A DNA stretch of 64,000 nucleotides from Siphonodentalium dalli (Eukaryota > Mollusca > Scaphopoda > Gadilida > Siphonodentaliidae): NCBI GenBank assembly GCA_032622095.1, contig CP136064.1:134301129-134365128 (forward strand). Reading direction: 5' to 3'. The translations under genes and the position numbers were made by a program. The first letter of the stretch is position 1. The number at the start of each line of letters is the position of its first letter. The notes beneath the pieces are model-generated. The model saw nothing but the letters and a program-made list of their open reading frames with translations, did no database searches and was not told where the DNA came from. Below, one piece after another: positions 37,761 through 48,800 of the stretch.

Positions 37761-38530
37761 TATATGGATTATTATCCTCGGCCTTGTGTTATCAGGAGGG
37801 TTAAAATTTATTGTCCGTCTATTGCCTACTCAGGTCAATCAGTGCTCGGGATTAGCTACGCATGGATGCGTCTCGTGTATCTCTCGCGTGATTCTCGCGT
37901 TGGTAACAATCCATCTAGTCCGTTTTTTTTTCCTCCTCCAGCTATCGGACGTGGTTAATTTCGGAATCCACGTGGTGCAGTATGCGGAGTAGCCTATTTT
38001 CGCGCTACACATTCTATTTCCTGACGTCGTATCTTCGCCCCGTTCAGGTTATGTATACTGTCATATCATATATGCAACAGCTATGTTAGTCCGCTGAACG
38101 TTGTCCAGGACAGAAATATCTCCTTTGGCACTAATTTACATGAATAAATAACAAAGATAGAACTTGTTACCTGATGTAATTTCCTTTGCCTCAACTAATT
38201 GTATTTTGTAAGTTGACGTTGAGCAACTGGAACTTCATCGACGTTTGGGAAATGATTATCGAAGAACATCATTGTGCATATACATTATGTCCTTATCATT
38301 ATTGTGCTCAAGCGATTAATATTTGCAAATCTTAGCTAGCCCGAATGTCTTAACATGAGGGCTTGTATTTGGATACTTGGAACGTTGGCGCGGATGTTAG
38401 TGACTTCACAATATTTATTTGACAATCCTGACTCTGTTCTTGCGATTCCATTCACTTTCCATCATTGTATCAATGGAATAATAGTTAGAAACAAGGCGAT
38501 TCTGTTCGTTATACATTTAGTATTATATGA
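37761..38530. other. Unique DNA without recognised genes
   Basis: No exon with splice support and no repeat structure seen up to the point where family A core sequence starts abruptly. Confidence 0.45.
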
Positions 38531-39725
38531 CCTACAGGTCGTACTTTTAGTCTGATCATCATAAATTTTGTCAAGAATGTTAATAATGACATGTAGATGG
38601 GAACGAGTCATTTTGGGGTCATTCGGCCAAAAAACATGGCCGCCAGCAGCCATCCTGTATTTTACTCTTTGTATGACTAAATCCTTTAGCACGGGCTACA
38701 GGTCGTACCTTTAGTCTGATCATCATAAAATTTGTCATGGCTGTTGAAATTGGAATGTAGATGGGAACGAGTCATTTTGGGGTCATTCGGACAAAAAACA
38801 TGGCCGCCAGCAGCCATCTTGGATTTCAAAATTTAATCCATTAGCACGGGCCACAGGTCGTACTGTTCGTCTGATCACCATGAAATTTGTCATGGATGAT
38901 AATATTGACATGTAGATGGGAACGAGTAATTTTGGGGTCATTCGGCCAAAAAACATGGCCGCCAGCAGCCATCCTGTATTTTACTCTTTGTATGACTAAA
39001 TCCTTTAGCACGGGCTACAGGTCGTACCTTTAGTCTGATCATCATAAAATTTGTCATGGCTGTTGAAATTGGAATGTAGATGGGAACGAGTCATTTTGGG
39101 GTCATTCGGACAAAAAACATGGCCGCCAGCAGCCATCTTGGATTTCAAAATTTAATCCATTAGCACGGGCCACAGGTCGTACTGTTCGTCTGATCACCAT
39201 GAAATTTGTCATGGATGATAATATTGACATGTAGATGGGAACGAGTAATTTTGGGGTCATTCGGCTAAAAAACATGGTCGCCAGCAGCCATCTTGGATTT
39301 TACTCTTTGTATGACTAAATCCTTTAGCACGGGCTACATGTCCTACTTTTAGTCTGATCATCATAAAATTTGTCATGGTTGTTGAAATTGGAATGTAGAT
39401 GGGAACGAGTCATTTTGGGGTCATTCGGACAAAAAACATGGCCGCCAGCGACCATATTGGGTTTAAAAATTTAATCCATTAGCACGGGCCACAGGTCGTA
39501 CTGTTCTTCTGATCATCATGAAATTTGTCATGGATGATAATATTGACATGTAGATGGGAACGAGTAATTTTGGGGTCATTCGGCCCAAAAACATGGCCGC
39601 CAGCAGCCATCTTGGATTTTACTCTTTGTATGACTAAATTCTTTAGCACGGGCTGCAGGTCGTACCTTTAGTCTGATCATCATAAAATGTGTCATGGATG
39701 TTAACAATGACATGTAGATGGGAAC
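38531..39725 (+). mobile_element. Family A array fragment ending at the assembly gap
   Basis: It begins mid-unit at 'gacctacaggtcgtactttt' without a 5' terminus and runs to the Ns. It carries the same private variants as higher-order copies 1-3 ('catcctgtattttactcttt', 'gaccatattgggtttaaaaa'). Two ~325-bp blocks (about 38610-38935 and 38940-39260) are nearly identical. Confidence 0.82.
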
Positions 39726-39825
39726 NNNNNNNNNNNNNNNNNNNNNNNNNNNNNNNNNNNNNNNNNNNNNNNNNNNNNNNNNNNNNNNNNNNNNNNNNNN
39801 NNNNNNNNNNNNNNNNNNNNNNNNN
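39726..39825. other. Assembly gap (100 N)
   Basis: Exactly 100 unknown bases, the usual placeholder for a gap of undetermined size. It falls inside the family A array, so the real array length here is unknown and adjacency to the DIRS-like element is not proven. Confidence 0.98.
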
Positions 39826-39993
39826 GGTTCGGGGTGATTTATGTGATTGTCCAATCTATTTCATCCGGCAGACATTCCGGGTTTCGGTATGATCCGTTCC
39901 ATATCAGCAGAACTCAAAATCCGCATTTTCTACATTCGCCCGGAATGCTGCTTCCTTCTGTCGACATGAATGTAAGTCATTCTTAAATTCTAC

Positions 39994-41014
39994 GTGTCGC
40001 GACCGGTTGTGTCTTCATTTGTTATCTGTTCCAATCCGTCACCGTGTTTCATCATCAGCCTTCCATTAGTTGTTTATTCTCTTGTTCATTGTGCCTTCTT
40101 CCGTCGGTGTTCCCTAATTTCGTGGGTCGCGCACGTGTTTATCGTTCGGTGGCAACAATCAATTCATGGTTCGTACGGGGGTCTCGTGGTCGGTCCCGCG
40201 CCCGTTCGTCGGGCAGCAGTCGGCAGGCTGGCTCTACCAGCTCTTCTCGTGCTGGGTCTGCCTCCAGTGGCCGTGATACGCTTCCTTCACGTATAAATTT
40301 CCCGCAGTGTGCAGTCTGTGGCTGATTCACGGGTGCGTGGCCGTGGGCAGCAATCGCGCGACAGACCAGCTCGTGGTTCTGGACGCGGACGTCGTAACTA
40401 CCGTGGCCGGGTTCCACAGTCCCGTGGTCACGCTCCAGATCGGTGTCAGCCTCGTCGCCAAGCTAGTTGCAAGCAGGACGGACGACGGTTTTGGCACCCA
40501 GGTTTCCCGCTCTATTTGCGACAAAATTTTCCGGGCCGATTTTATCAATTTGGATCAGCTGCAGGAACCCGCCAGCTCCGTTCATACGTTTGACCCCCAT
40601 CAGTTGGTAGTTTCTGCTTCCGGGCGACTTAGTGTTGCGCCAAGCGGGCATGCTGCCCCAATCATGTCTGTTGACTCGTGGACCGATGCTTTTCTCTCTT
40701 TCATATCAGTGTACCTCGAAGTTCACCCTGAATCATCGGCGCAGCCACTATAGCGTTACATGCGCACAATTCGTTGGGCTGCTGCAAAATGTGGGGGTTC
40801 TGCTTGGCGGGTGTACGATAACCAATTATGTATGACACTTTGCCCCCCCCCCCCCCCCCCCCCCAATTCCGTCTGTTTTGACTTCAACGCAGGCCGTTGC
40901 TCCTGGCCAAACTGCCGTTTTCAGCATATCTGCAACATATGCTCCGAGCCTCATGCCGCAACCTCTGCCCATGGACATGACTTTCGCCACTCAGCCCGCG
41001 GCGGTAGGCAGTAG
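39994..41014 (+). pseudogene. DIRS/Ngaro-like retroelement, gag-like region (decayed)
   Basis: The coat-like protein of a tyrosine-recombinase retrotransposon. A Ser/Arg/Gly-rich segment (about 40170-40290) precedes a frame at 40307-40753 with 'SVDSWTDAFLSFISVYLEVH', a block I recognise from DIRS/Ngaro gag proteins. After a frame change, 40760-41014 carries 'MRTIRWAAAKCGGSAWRVYD' and a Cys/His cluster (CFDFNAGRC, then CRFQHICNIC and H), the zinc-knuckle-like end of such gags. Between them sits a 22-C run (40843-40864) replacing the usual linker. At least two frame shifts make it non-functional. Base composition is more GC-rich than its neighbours. Confidence 0.65.
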
Positions 41015-41263
41015 CGTCTACCAGCTCGCCCCTTCCGCAGTTAATTTTGACAATTTGTGTTGGTGGCTTGGGAAGTACCCTCGCCACCAAGTCGCGCAGG
41101 ATCTCCGGATCGGTTATCATGGTTTTCCACTCCATTATACTGACGCTCCGACCCTCAAGTCTGCTTGTGACCGCCCGAGGTCGTTCGAAATAAAATTCTT
41201 CAGGAAGTTCGACTTGGTCACATTGCTGGCCCTTTCTGCGCACGTCCAATTCCAACACTCAGT

Positions 41264-41724
41264 GTGTCACCACTTGGTCTGGTGCCTAAACATGACCCAG
41301 ACTCGTTCCGTCTCATGCGCCAACTGCTCCTACATCACCTCTCCTATCCAGCCGGCCTGTCGCTCAATGACCATATTCCATGCGAGTTCACTACTGTCAC
41401 ATATACCAGTTTTGCCGCTATGGTTGCCACCATCCATTCCCTTGGGGCTGGGACTTTGCTCGCTCGTGGGGATTTAAGCTGGACGACTTGTATTATTTCG
41501 ACAAATGCTTTCTTTCGGCTGCGGCATGTACGTCATGTGCAACATTTGACAAATTTTCCACATTTTTGGAATGGGTTGTTCAACAGCGGTCCAGCAACCC
41601 ACACATCTTGCACTACTGCGATGACTTCCTGTTCTGTGGTACGCCAGCCACGTCCCAGGCCTCCGACAGTCTTGCCATGTTTTATCGTGTATGCGCTGAT
41701 ATCGGCGTACCTATTGCTCATGAA
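41264..41724 (+). pseudogene. DIRS/Ngaro-like reverse transcriptase, N-terminal part (decayed)
   Basis: The reverse transcriptase starts with SPLGLVPKHDPDSFRL in one frame and continues through HHLSYPAGLSLNDHIP and LGAGTLLARGDL. After a shift it reads on as 'LDDLYYFDKCF', 'CATFDKFSTFLEWVVQQ' and HYCDDFLF, where YCDD (41614-41625) is the catalytic box. HHLSYPxGxSxND is characteristic of DIRS-type enzymes. The frame is cut after 'VPIAHE' by a family A insertion, and the polymerase continues at 42790. Confidence 0.75.
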
Positions 41725-42789
41725 ATGAAAGTGTCAATGACACTGTAGCTCAACTTGGAAAGGGAATAATTTAATGTGTTACTATCGATGGAGTGATTAG
41801 GAATGTGGAAAGTTGAATGTCTAATACTAGTTTATCAACATGAAAATATATATATATACATGTATATAAAAGTAAAATCTAAGATGGTTGCTGGCGGCTA
41901 TGTTTTCCAACAATTCAAAAACATTTGATAGCTTTAGTCATGCAAAGAGTAGAATCCAAAATGGCCACTGGCAGCCATGTTTTAATGCTGAATAACCCCA
42001 AAATGACTCGTTCCCATCTACATGTCAATCAGTACGACCTGTGGCCCGTGCTAATGGATTAAATTTTGAAATCAAAGATGGCCGCTGGCGGCCATGTTTT
42101 TTGTCCTAATGACCCCAAAATGACTTGTTCCCATCTACATTCCAATTTCAACAGCCATGACAAATTTCATGATGATCAGACTAAAGGTACGACCTGTAGC
42201 CCGTGCTAAAGGATTTAGTCATACAAAGAGTAAAATCCAAGATGGCTGCTGGCGGCCATGTTTTTTGGCCGAATGACCCAAAAATGACTCGTTTCCCATC
42301 TACATGTCATTGTTAACATCCATGACAAATTTTATGATGATCCGACCAAAGGTACGACCTGTAGCCCGTGTCAAAGGATTTAGTCATGCAAAGAGTAAAA
42401 TCCAAGATGGCTGCCGGTAGCTATGTTTTATGGGCGAATGACCCCAAATGACTTGTTTCCCATCTACATGTCAATATTAACATCCATGAAAAATTTCATG
42501 ACAATAAGACGAACAGTACAGCCTGTAGCCCGTGCTAATGGATTGAATTTTGAAATCCAAGATGGCCGCTGGCGGCCATGTTTTTCTTCCGGATGACCCC
42601 AAAATGACTCGTTCCCATCTACATGTCAATGTCAACATCCATGAAAATTTCATAATAATCGTACCAAAGGTACGAACTGTAGCCAGTGCTAAAGGAAATT
42701 GTTGACGAATCACGCACACACACACATACACGCACGACGGATACCAAGCCATGGCAATAGCTCAAACTTTACAAAGTAAAGTTGAGCTA
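41725..42789 (-). mobile_element. Family A element inserted in the DIRS-like polymerase
   Basis: A complete 1.06-kb copy in reverse orientation. Its 3' end (ATGAAAGTGTCAATGACACT, then GTAGCTCAACTT) lies at 41725, followed by diverged core units, a CA-rich microsatellite (about 42710-42735) and the 5' palindrome (CTCAAACTTTACAAAG, TAAAGTTGAGCT) at 42760-42788. The host reading frame is known on both sides. The insertion falls in an A-run with no evident target duplication, as expected for Helentron-type integration between T and T. Confidence 0.82.
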
Positions 42790-43345
42790 AAAACGGTCTC
42801 ACCCACCACGAAGCTCTGCTACCTTGGTCTCGAACTCGTTATGTTGGCTAATGCAGTGCATCTCCCTGCTGAGAAGCTCACAGCCATTCAGTCCAAAATA
42901 TCTATGGCTTTGCGCCACTGTAAAATCTCGGTCCGCGAACTGCAGTTGCTCATTGGTTCTTTACAAATTGCATGCAAGGTGGTTTGTCCAGGCCACCCCT
43001 TTTGTCATCGCCTGCTTGATGCCCTGCAGGGTTGTGTTACTCGCCCAGTCGGTCACTGGTCGGCTTATTCCATCATGCTCTTTGCCAGAGTGTAATGTCA
43101 CCAGGCCAGTGCTTAGCCACAGGGAGTTGGTCTGTCCAGTGATCTCTCCTGCCTTACCTGCGTTGCGCTCGTTTGGGTCTCTCCCTGTTGGCCGTGTGTG
43201 CTTAATGCTTAGTGGAGCCTCACAGCACTTCTTAGGCGTCTGCTCCGAATCGTACCGTAGCTCGGGCCATGCTCATAATGCCCTGCGCTGTACAGCAGTA
43301 TTTCTTCAATGTTTCCCTGTGTCGGCTTCTCGTCAGAGCTGAGGC
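42790..43345 (+). pseudogene. DIRS/Ngaro-like polymerase, C-terminal part (decayed)
   Basis: Resumes in frame with 'KTVSPTTKLCYLGLEL' and goes on to 'VHLPAEKL', 'SVRELQLLIGSLQIACKVV' and 'HPFCHRLLDALQG', the thumb/connection segment conserved in DIRS and Ngaro polymerases. It stops at 43093-43095. A second frame continues to 43342 but is not convincing as RNase H. I found no methyltransferase or tyrosine recombinase downstream, so the 3' half is lost. Confidence 0.7.
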
Positions 43346-45040
43346 TCTGCTATAAATTGGTTAAGTGCGATTGGGCTATCTGCAGGACAAGCTTGTAAAT
43401 AACGTTGCATTAAAGCTGAGATCATACCCCACTCATGTGTTGTCGCTTAAATATCCCATGCTGTAAGAGAGTGCTCTCCGTAGTGCATACACAATTGATA
43501 CAGTAGTGGCAGGGCTGTCACTGGTGGGGGTAGTGTGTCCTGGATCTGAGTAATCACATAATGTATATTTACAATAAACAATGCCCAGTATGCAAAATTT
43601 GCGGGACTGAAGAAAAGGTTCCATATAAACGAATCCCGTCTAAGGTTTCAAACGGACCGAATCATCACGGCGGTTTTGAATCGAACCGAACCTCGAATGG
43701 TTTGCAGGGACTAAATATAATGTATATCACCTCACCCAAAATACAGATAGAGCAACCATTTATATAATCAGTGGCGGTATGGTATAAATACAAGACATAT
43801 TTACTTGTTTCACCACTTTATTAGTTATAGACATGAAAGATGATTGAATATTTAAAAGTGTAATCCGTGAAAAAACATGCGAAAGCAAAAATATGCAAAG
43901 AAATATGTCACACGAGACCTAATTGAAGGAATCTTCACTTCTAATATACGAAAACATGAAAATATATAGATCAAATAGGGAGCAGGATGTATGTATAACA
44001 GGAAGATAATTACCTCAACTATATACAAATTTAATATGAAGTTTATCGGCGATCCAGGTCCACTGTTATATAACTAATAAGCTGTTTCACAATTTGCTTT
44101 AATTTCTCAGGAAAGGACAATTTTTAACGGAATATGTTATATTGTGGTCAAAAGTGTTTTTCATTATTTTAAATTTATAGGAGTTTCATGTTCTTCTCTT
44201 GACAGGTCTGTTCACACTTCTCTATAGTCAATTTTAAGAACACAGTATCATTTCATCATATATAGTCATCCGTATCATGCATTATAAGAAAGACAGGATA
44301 GTATTGACAAACGCTCATTGGATGAAAAGAATTTAAATGGGTACATGTAATCTACTTGTATAATGCTTTCTGGAAATAGGTGAATGACGAACAAAACTGG
44401 TAAATAATACTACAAGTAGTAGTATCTTATAAGTACCAATAACTATATAACAAAAGAATGTGTCAAATACATCATTGGCTTAATTAGGTTTCTATTGCAT
44501 TGCCAGATTTCTGCACTGGATAAGTATATGATAACGCCATCCATACTTATACAGCCCTCAATCATGGAAGTACAAATTGGTAACAATTTATGTGGCTGAC
44601 ATAGACGATATATTTGGCTTCACCAAAATTCATCTTCCTATAGTTTAAACTCTAAATAGTATTTGCAGACAAAGCTTCATTAAAAATACACCCTTATTTT
44701 CCAATCACTGTGGTAAACCATGTACAATGCATGCATGTTGTTGCTACTTCAAACTGCTGACATGGTGGCAAAAAGCAATATATTCATAAATGTAATTGAT
44801 TGTGAAAAAAATTACTCAGCGCAACCTATGAGACAGCTTCCAAGTTTTTATCAGGCAATGACTATTGATTGTTAAATACTATGATTCTTACAAACATTTA
44901 CTACACCAGACATCTACTTCATATTTGGAAACAATTTATTGCTTCGTCATGGGAAATTCTGCAGACCTAAATCTGATAAGACTGAAAAGGGACAATATTA
45001 TTTTTATACACTGCATCAAATATTAAAATTTGAAAAAGAC
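43346..45040. other. AT-rich DNA without recognised genes
   Basis: No exon or terminal repeats were found. The phrase 'ggaaaggacaatttttaacg' at about 44112 reappears with changes near 46228 and 46398, indicating a dispersed repeat. Confidence 0.5.
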
Positions 45041-45960
45041 ACAAAATTATTGTATGCCATCCCTTGTAACTGCAGCCACACCACACTTGTAACTGCACCC
45101 CCTCCATTGTAAACCGAAATACAAACTGCACCCGCCTCCCTTGTTACTTCCCCGCCCTTGAAACTGCACCCCATTGTAACTGCTCACTCCCTTGTAACTG
45201 AACCCCTTCCCATGTAACTGCATGCACTCACTTGTAACTGCAAGACCTCCCTTGTTACTGCACCTCATCCATTGTAACTGCCCCCTCCCTTGTAACTACC
45301 CCCTCCCATGTAACTGCATTCCATCCCTTGTAACTGCACTTCCTCCCTTGTAACTGCACCCCTCCCTTGTAACTGTGCATGCACTCACTTGTAACTGCAA
45401 GACCTCCCTTGTTACTGCACCTCATCCCTTGTAACTGCCCCCTCCCTTGTAACTACCCCCTCCCATGTAACTGCATGCCCTCCCTTGTAACTGCACTTCC
45501 TCCCTTGTAACTGCACCACTCCCTTGTAATTGAACCCCTCACTTGTAACTGCCCCATTCCTTGTAACTGTACCCCTCCCTTGTAACTACACCCCCATGTA
45601 ACTGCACCCCTTCCTTGTAACTAGACCCCCTTGTAACTACCCATCCCTTGTATGTAATTGCACCCCCTTGTAACTGCATGACCTCCAAAGTAAATGCACC
45701 CCATTGTAACTGCCCCTCCATTGTAACTGCATCTGCTCCCTTGTAACTGCCCCCATCTCTTGTAACTGCATGCCATCCCTTGTAACTGTACACATCCCTT
45801 GTAACTGTAGCCCTCCATCGTAACTGTAGCCCTCCCTTGTAACTGGCCCATTGTAACTGCACTCTCCTTGTAACTGCACCATCTCCCTTGTAACTGCATA
45901 CCCTCCTTTGTAACTGAACCCCCTCCATTGTAACTGTCACACTCCCTTGTAACTGCTACC
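45041..45960. repeat. Minisatellite built on CCCTTGTAACTGCA
   Basis: Several dozen units of about 15-22 bp, each with the near-invariant core TTGTAACTGCA and a variable C/T-rich spacer (CCCC, CCTCC, TGCCCTCC). Longer sub-blocks recur, for example 'tgcactcacttgtaactgca' at about 45223 and 45380. Open minus-strand frames rich in Gln-Leu-Gln-Gly are by-products. Confidence 0.92.
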
Positions 45961-47063
45961 GTTACTTGAATGTGAATTGGTTTTGCAGTTAATCCTGAAA
46001 ATAAACATGATAATAATTGTTATATAAGTATATATAATATCAGGGCATGCATCATCATCCATCCCTATACTGGCTGTATAGCATTAAAACATTTGAGGAA
46101 ACGTGAATAAATATCTAAAGTATATGTAAATGAAGTCATACTATGATATAAAATGTGAACAAAATTAAGGTATTGTCTTTGATACCAAAATTTGAGCAGA
46201 CCATTCATATGTAGTAAAAGTTCTGGAAAGGACATTTTGTTAACAAGTGGAAATACTGTATATCATTAAAATGAAATCTGTTTTTGTCAAAGTTTTTTAT
46301 TTATGTTTTTACCATGCCCAGATAATATCCAGATAACATCCAGATAACATTATGTTAGTTTTCAGTTAGTGATGTATTTGCCAAAAACTGCCCGTTCAGG
46401 AAAGGACATTTTTTAACGGAATTTTGAACACATTTTGGTTAAATGAAATTTTATAATTAAGTTGAAATTGAGCAATACTCTAATTCTTTTTCAGTTTTGA
46501 AATTACATCGTATGATATTATTTTTTAAAACTTTAAAGTCATCAGAATCTCAAACTCTGAAGTTGTTTTGGAGATAAAAATGTTTAACGGAATTTCCCAA
46601 ATTTAACTAAAAATGTCATAATTTGAAATTTTTGGGGGTTTTGATGTTCAAATTTCAGCAAAAGTTTCTCTGACCGATGCTGGAAGTTTATAACAACTTC
46701 GTTGTTAGGTGAATAAGAATGTATTAATGAATCTTACATCTGAATACAGCACCGACATGAATTTGGCATGCTCAAAATCTCGAAAAAGGGAGACATTTTT
46801 TGGCTATATAAAATATAGAAAAATACATTGATGACCCTGAAATTTTGTATGCAATGAGTCTAAAGTTAGGTTTATGTATAGATTTGATATTGAATTGAAA
46901 TGGAGGAAAATATCTAGGAGAATCCAATGAAAATGATTATGCTACAGTTCCCATGAAAGCACCCTTATGATGAATAATAGTATATCACACAAATCACTGA
47001 TAGGATAGTAACCATATCCTGTCAAGACATATGCATTTTCACTTCTTTATCAATGCATGAACA
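45961..47063. other. Non-coding DNA downstream of the CTF18-like gene
   Basis: AT-rich, with repeats of 'aaaggacattttttaacgga' at about 46228 and 46400 and of 'catccagataacat' at about 46325-46350. No credible exon. Confidence 0.5.
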
Positions 47064-47069
47064 TTTAAT
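47064..47069 (-). terminator. Candidate polyadenylation signal ATTAAA
   Basis: ATTAAA on the minus strand, about 95 bases past the CTF18-like stop codon, at a plausible distance for the 3' end of that mRNA. Confidence 0.4.
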
Positions 47070-47163
47070 AACTGAAATCATTCTTGGGTTTGGCAAGAGC
47101 AAACAAGATATTAATCAATTATGAAATGATTGGTTCTATGGTACAGGATGTTGGAAATCTGGT

Positions 47164-47384
47164 CTATAAAAAGTCCTGAACTCGCACATTACGCCTGACA
47201 GCATTAGTATATCCCTCCTGAAATTGAAACCATATAACTGTGTCCAACACCGATTTCTTCTTGTTCTCTGTCTTTTTCTTCTTCTCTGCTTCAACAGGTT
47301 TAACAACTCTCCCAAAGAAATCCCTTTGCCCCACATCTTTCTTTTTGAAAATCTCATTCTCTATTTTCTTAGCATGGTCCAAAC
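47164..47384 (-). CDS. chtf18: CTF18-like replication factor C subunit, last exon
   Basis: Ctf18 is the large subunit of an alternative clamp loader (Ctf18-RFC) acting on PCNA in DNA replication and sister-chromatid cohesion. Only its C-terminal exon is visible. It starts after a 3' splice site (TATTCAG|GTTTGG, acceptor at 47385-47386) and ends at TAG (47164-47166). The ~73-residue tail reads LDHAKKIENEIF, then RDFFGRVV, a Lys/Glu-rich linker, and VIWFQFQEGYTNAVRRNVRV before the end. The FFGRVV block and the terminal WxxxxEGxxNAVRRNV block are what I know from the Ctf18 tail, which binds Dcc1-Ctf8. The upstream AAA+ exons should lie at higher coordinates; none was found up to 64000, so the intervening intron is very long or the repeats are misassembled. 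Confidence 0.72.
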
Positions 47385-47479
47385 CTGAATACATAGAATA
47401 GAATTGTCTGAAAATCAGCAACAAATTATGAGAAATGCCTATGAAAATTAACTTTATATTGAATTAAGGTCTATTCATA

Positions 47480-48499
47480 CAATGGATAGTAAACAAGAGG
47501 TGTGCACTCGCGTGCTAGCATACTCCCACCGTGGCAAATTCAACCCGCATTATCCGTAAACCCAACAAAAAAGATTTTTAACTTTAAAGAAAAATTTGGA
47601 TTAATAATATCGATATGGTGTCGCAAGAAGCTTGTACAGGAAAAAAGACGGACGGACCCAAAACTGTGGTAAAAATCATTGTTCCGAACCCATATTAGAA
47701 GAAACTTCCGGAAAATATCATAACTGGATAGCATCCACACAAAAAAATCCCAAAATGTTCAAAGTCAAAATAAGTCGAAAATGAAGTGTTATGTTAGGAA
47801 AAACAGTCCGAGCCAACCCTGAGCCGCATCATGTATAGAGGGTGTTGTGAGAAGCATGTATACCAAAAATTATTGAAATTGGTTCATATTTGTTAAAGTT
47901 ATTACTGTATACACCCGTCAGTAAGCCCATCCTCGAAAATAAGCCCAGTCTGGGGTTTTTACCCTAAATAAAACAAGGGGTGGTCCTCGTAGATAAGCCC
48001 ACCCCCATTTTTGAGCATTTGGAAGGTGAATACATATCATGTCTTTCTATCCTGCAGAATAGGAGAGATACACATCTGCTCTTTTATTATTTTTTCCAGT
48101 TGTTTTTCTTAAATAATAAAGATGTATAATAGTATACACTTGTGTTAATATTGTTGTGAACTCTACACATCTTATTCTATTCTTAGTTGTTGGGTCAGTC
48201 AAAGAGGTATTAAATCAATAAAATTAAAGGATGTGTCACTTATTGTTCACACCTCTATCAGAGTAAATCCAATGGGATGTGGAGCAATGACTTGGTGTTT
48301 TTGTAGGATCCTTTGATAATGCAGAAGAGTGATGTTAGTTCACCTGCACCACACTGTTGTGTTTTTATAAGAATTAACTTGATTAGTAAGCATAAGTGTA
48401 ACTAAATTAACTTGTGAAATCATCATACAACCCTATTGTATTAAAAGTCAGACAGAATTTTCTAAGTCAAAATTAGTCGAAAAGTAAGGTGTAACTTAA
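47480..48499. repeat. Interspersed repeat sequence, class unknown
   Basis: The segment 47490-47930 ('ggtgtgcactcgcgtgctag', then 'aaaagtcaaaataagtcgaa') and the short piece at 48450-48500 ('aagtcaaaattagtcgaaaa') look like parts of one element, separated by about 500 bp beginning 'gtcagtaagcccatcctcga'. No clear ends or coding sequence. Confidence 0.4.
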
Positions 48500-48699
48500 A
48501 ATGAAAGTGTCAATGACACTGTAGCTCAACTTGGAAAGGGAATAATTTAATGTATTACAGTCAATGGAGCGATTAGGAATGTGGAAAGTTGAATGTCTAA
48601 TACTAGTTTATAGACATGAAGAGAAAAGTAAAATCCAAGATTGAGTCGTTCCCATCTACATGTCATCGTTAACATCCATGACAAATTTTATGATGATCT

Positions 48700-48780
48700 T
48701 GTTGAGCTACAGAGTTTGAATAGAAGTGAAGCAAGTCACAAGTGTGCTGTGGAGATATAATAGGTAATTAGCCATTAACA
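48700..48780 (+). repeat. Predicted 5' LTR of the copia element
   Basis: Starts TGTTGAGC and ends TTAACA just before the primer-binding site. Only its first ~35 bases are matched at the 3' end of the element, so the 81-bp length rests on the primer-site position. Confidence 0.55.
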
Positions 48781-48782
48781 AA

Positions 48783-48792
48783 TGGTAGCAGA
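48783..48792 (+). promoter_or_regulatory. Primer-binding site for initiator Met tRNA
   Basis: TGGTAGCAGA is complementary to the last ten bases of metazoan initiator methionine tRNA (including CCA), the usual copia primer. The following bases (TTAACAGGATGG) fit only after a gap. Confidence 0.65.
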
Positions 48793-48800
48793 TTAACAGG

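Noticed and set aside
39576-39892. Frames running through the assembly gap
   Set aside because: They consist partly of unknown bases and join unrelated sequence.
40884-41258. Minus-strand frames over the DIRS region
   Set aside because: Shadows of the plus-strand gag/polymerase relic, which has recognisable motifs; the minus frames have none.
43097-43342. RNase H domain following the DIRS connection segment
   Set aside because: The frame is open but shows none of the acidic motifs in the expected order.
45539-45940. Gln-Leu-Gln-Gly-rich frames of up to 133 residues
   Set aside because: By-product of the TTGTAACTGCA minisatellite; open in all three frames of the same strand.
45041-45960. 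CRISPR-like array of short repeats with spacers
   Set aside because: Spacers are only a few C/T-rich bases, the repeat is not palindromic, and the genome is animal.
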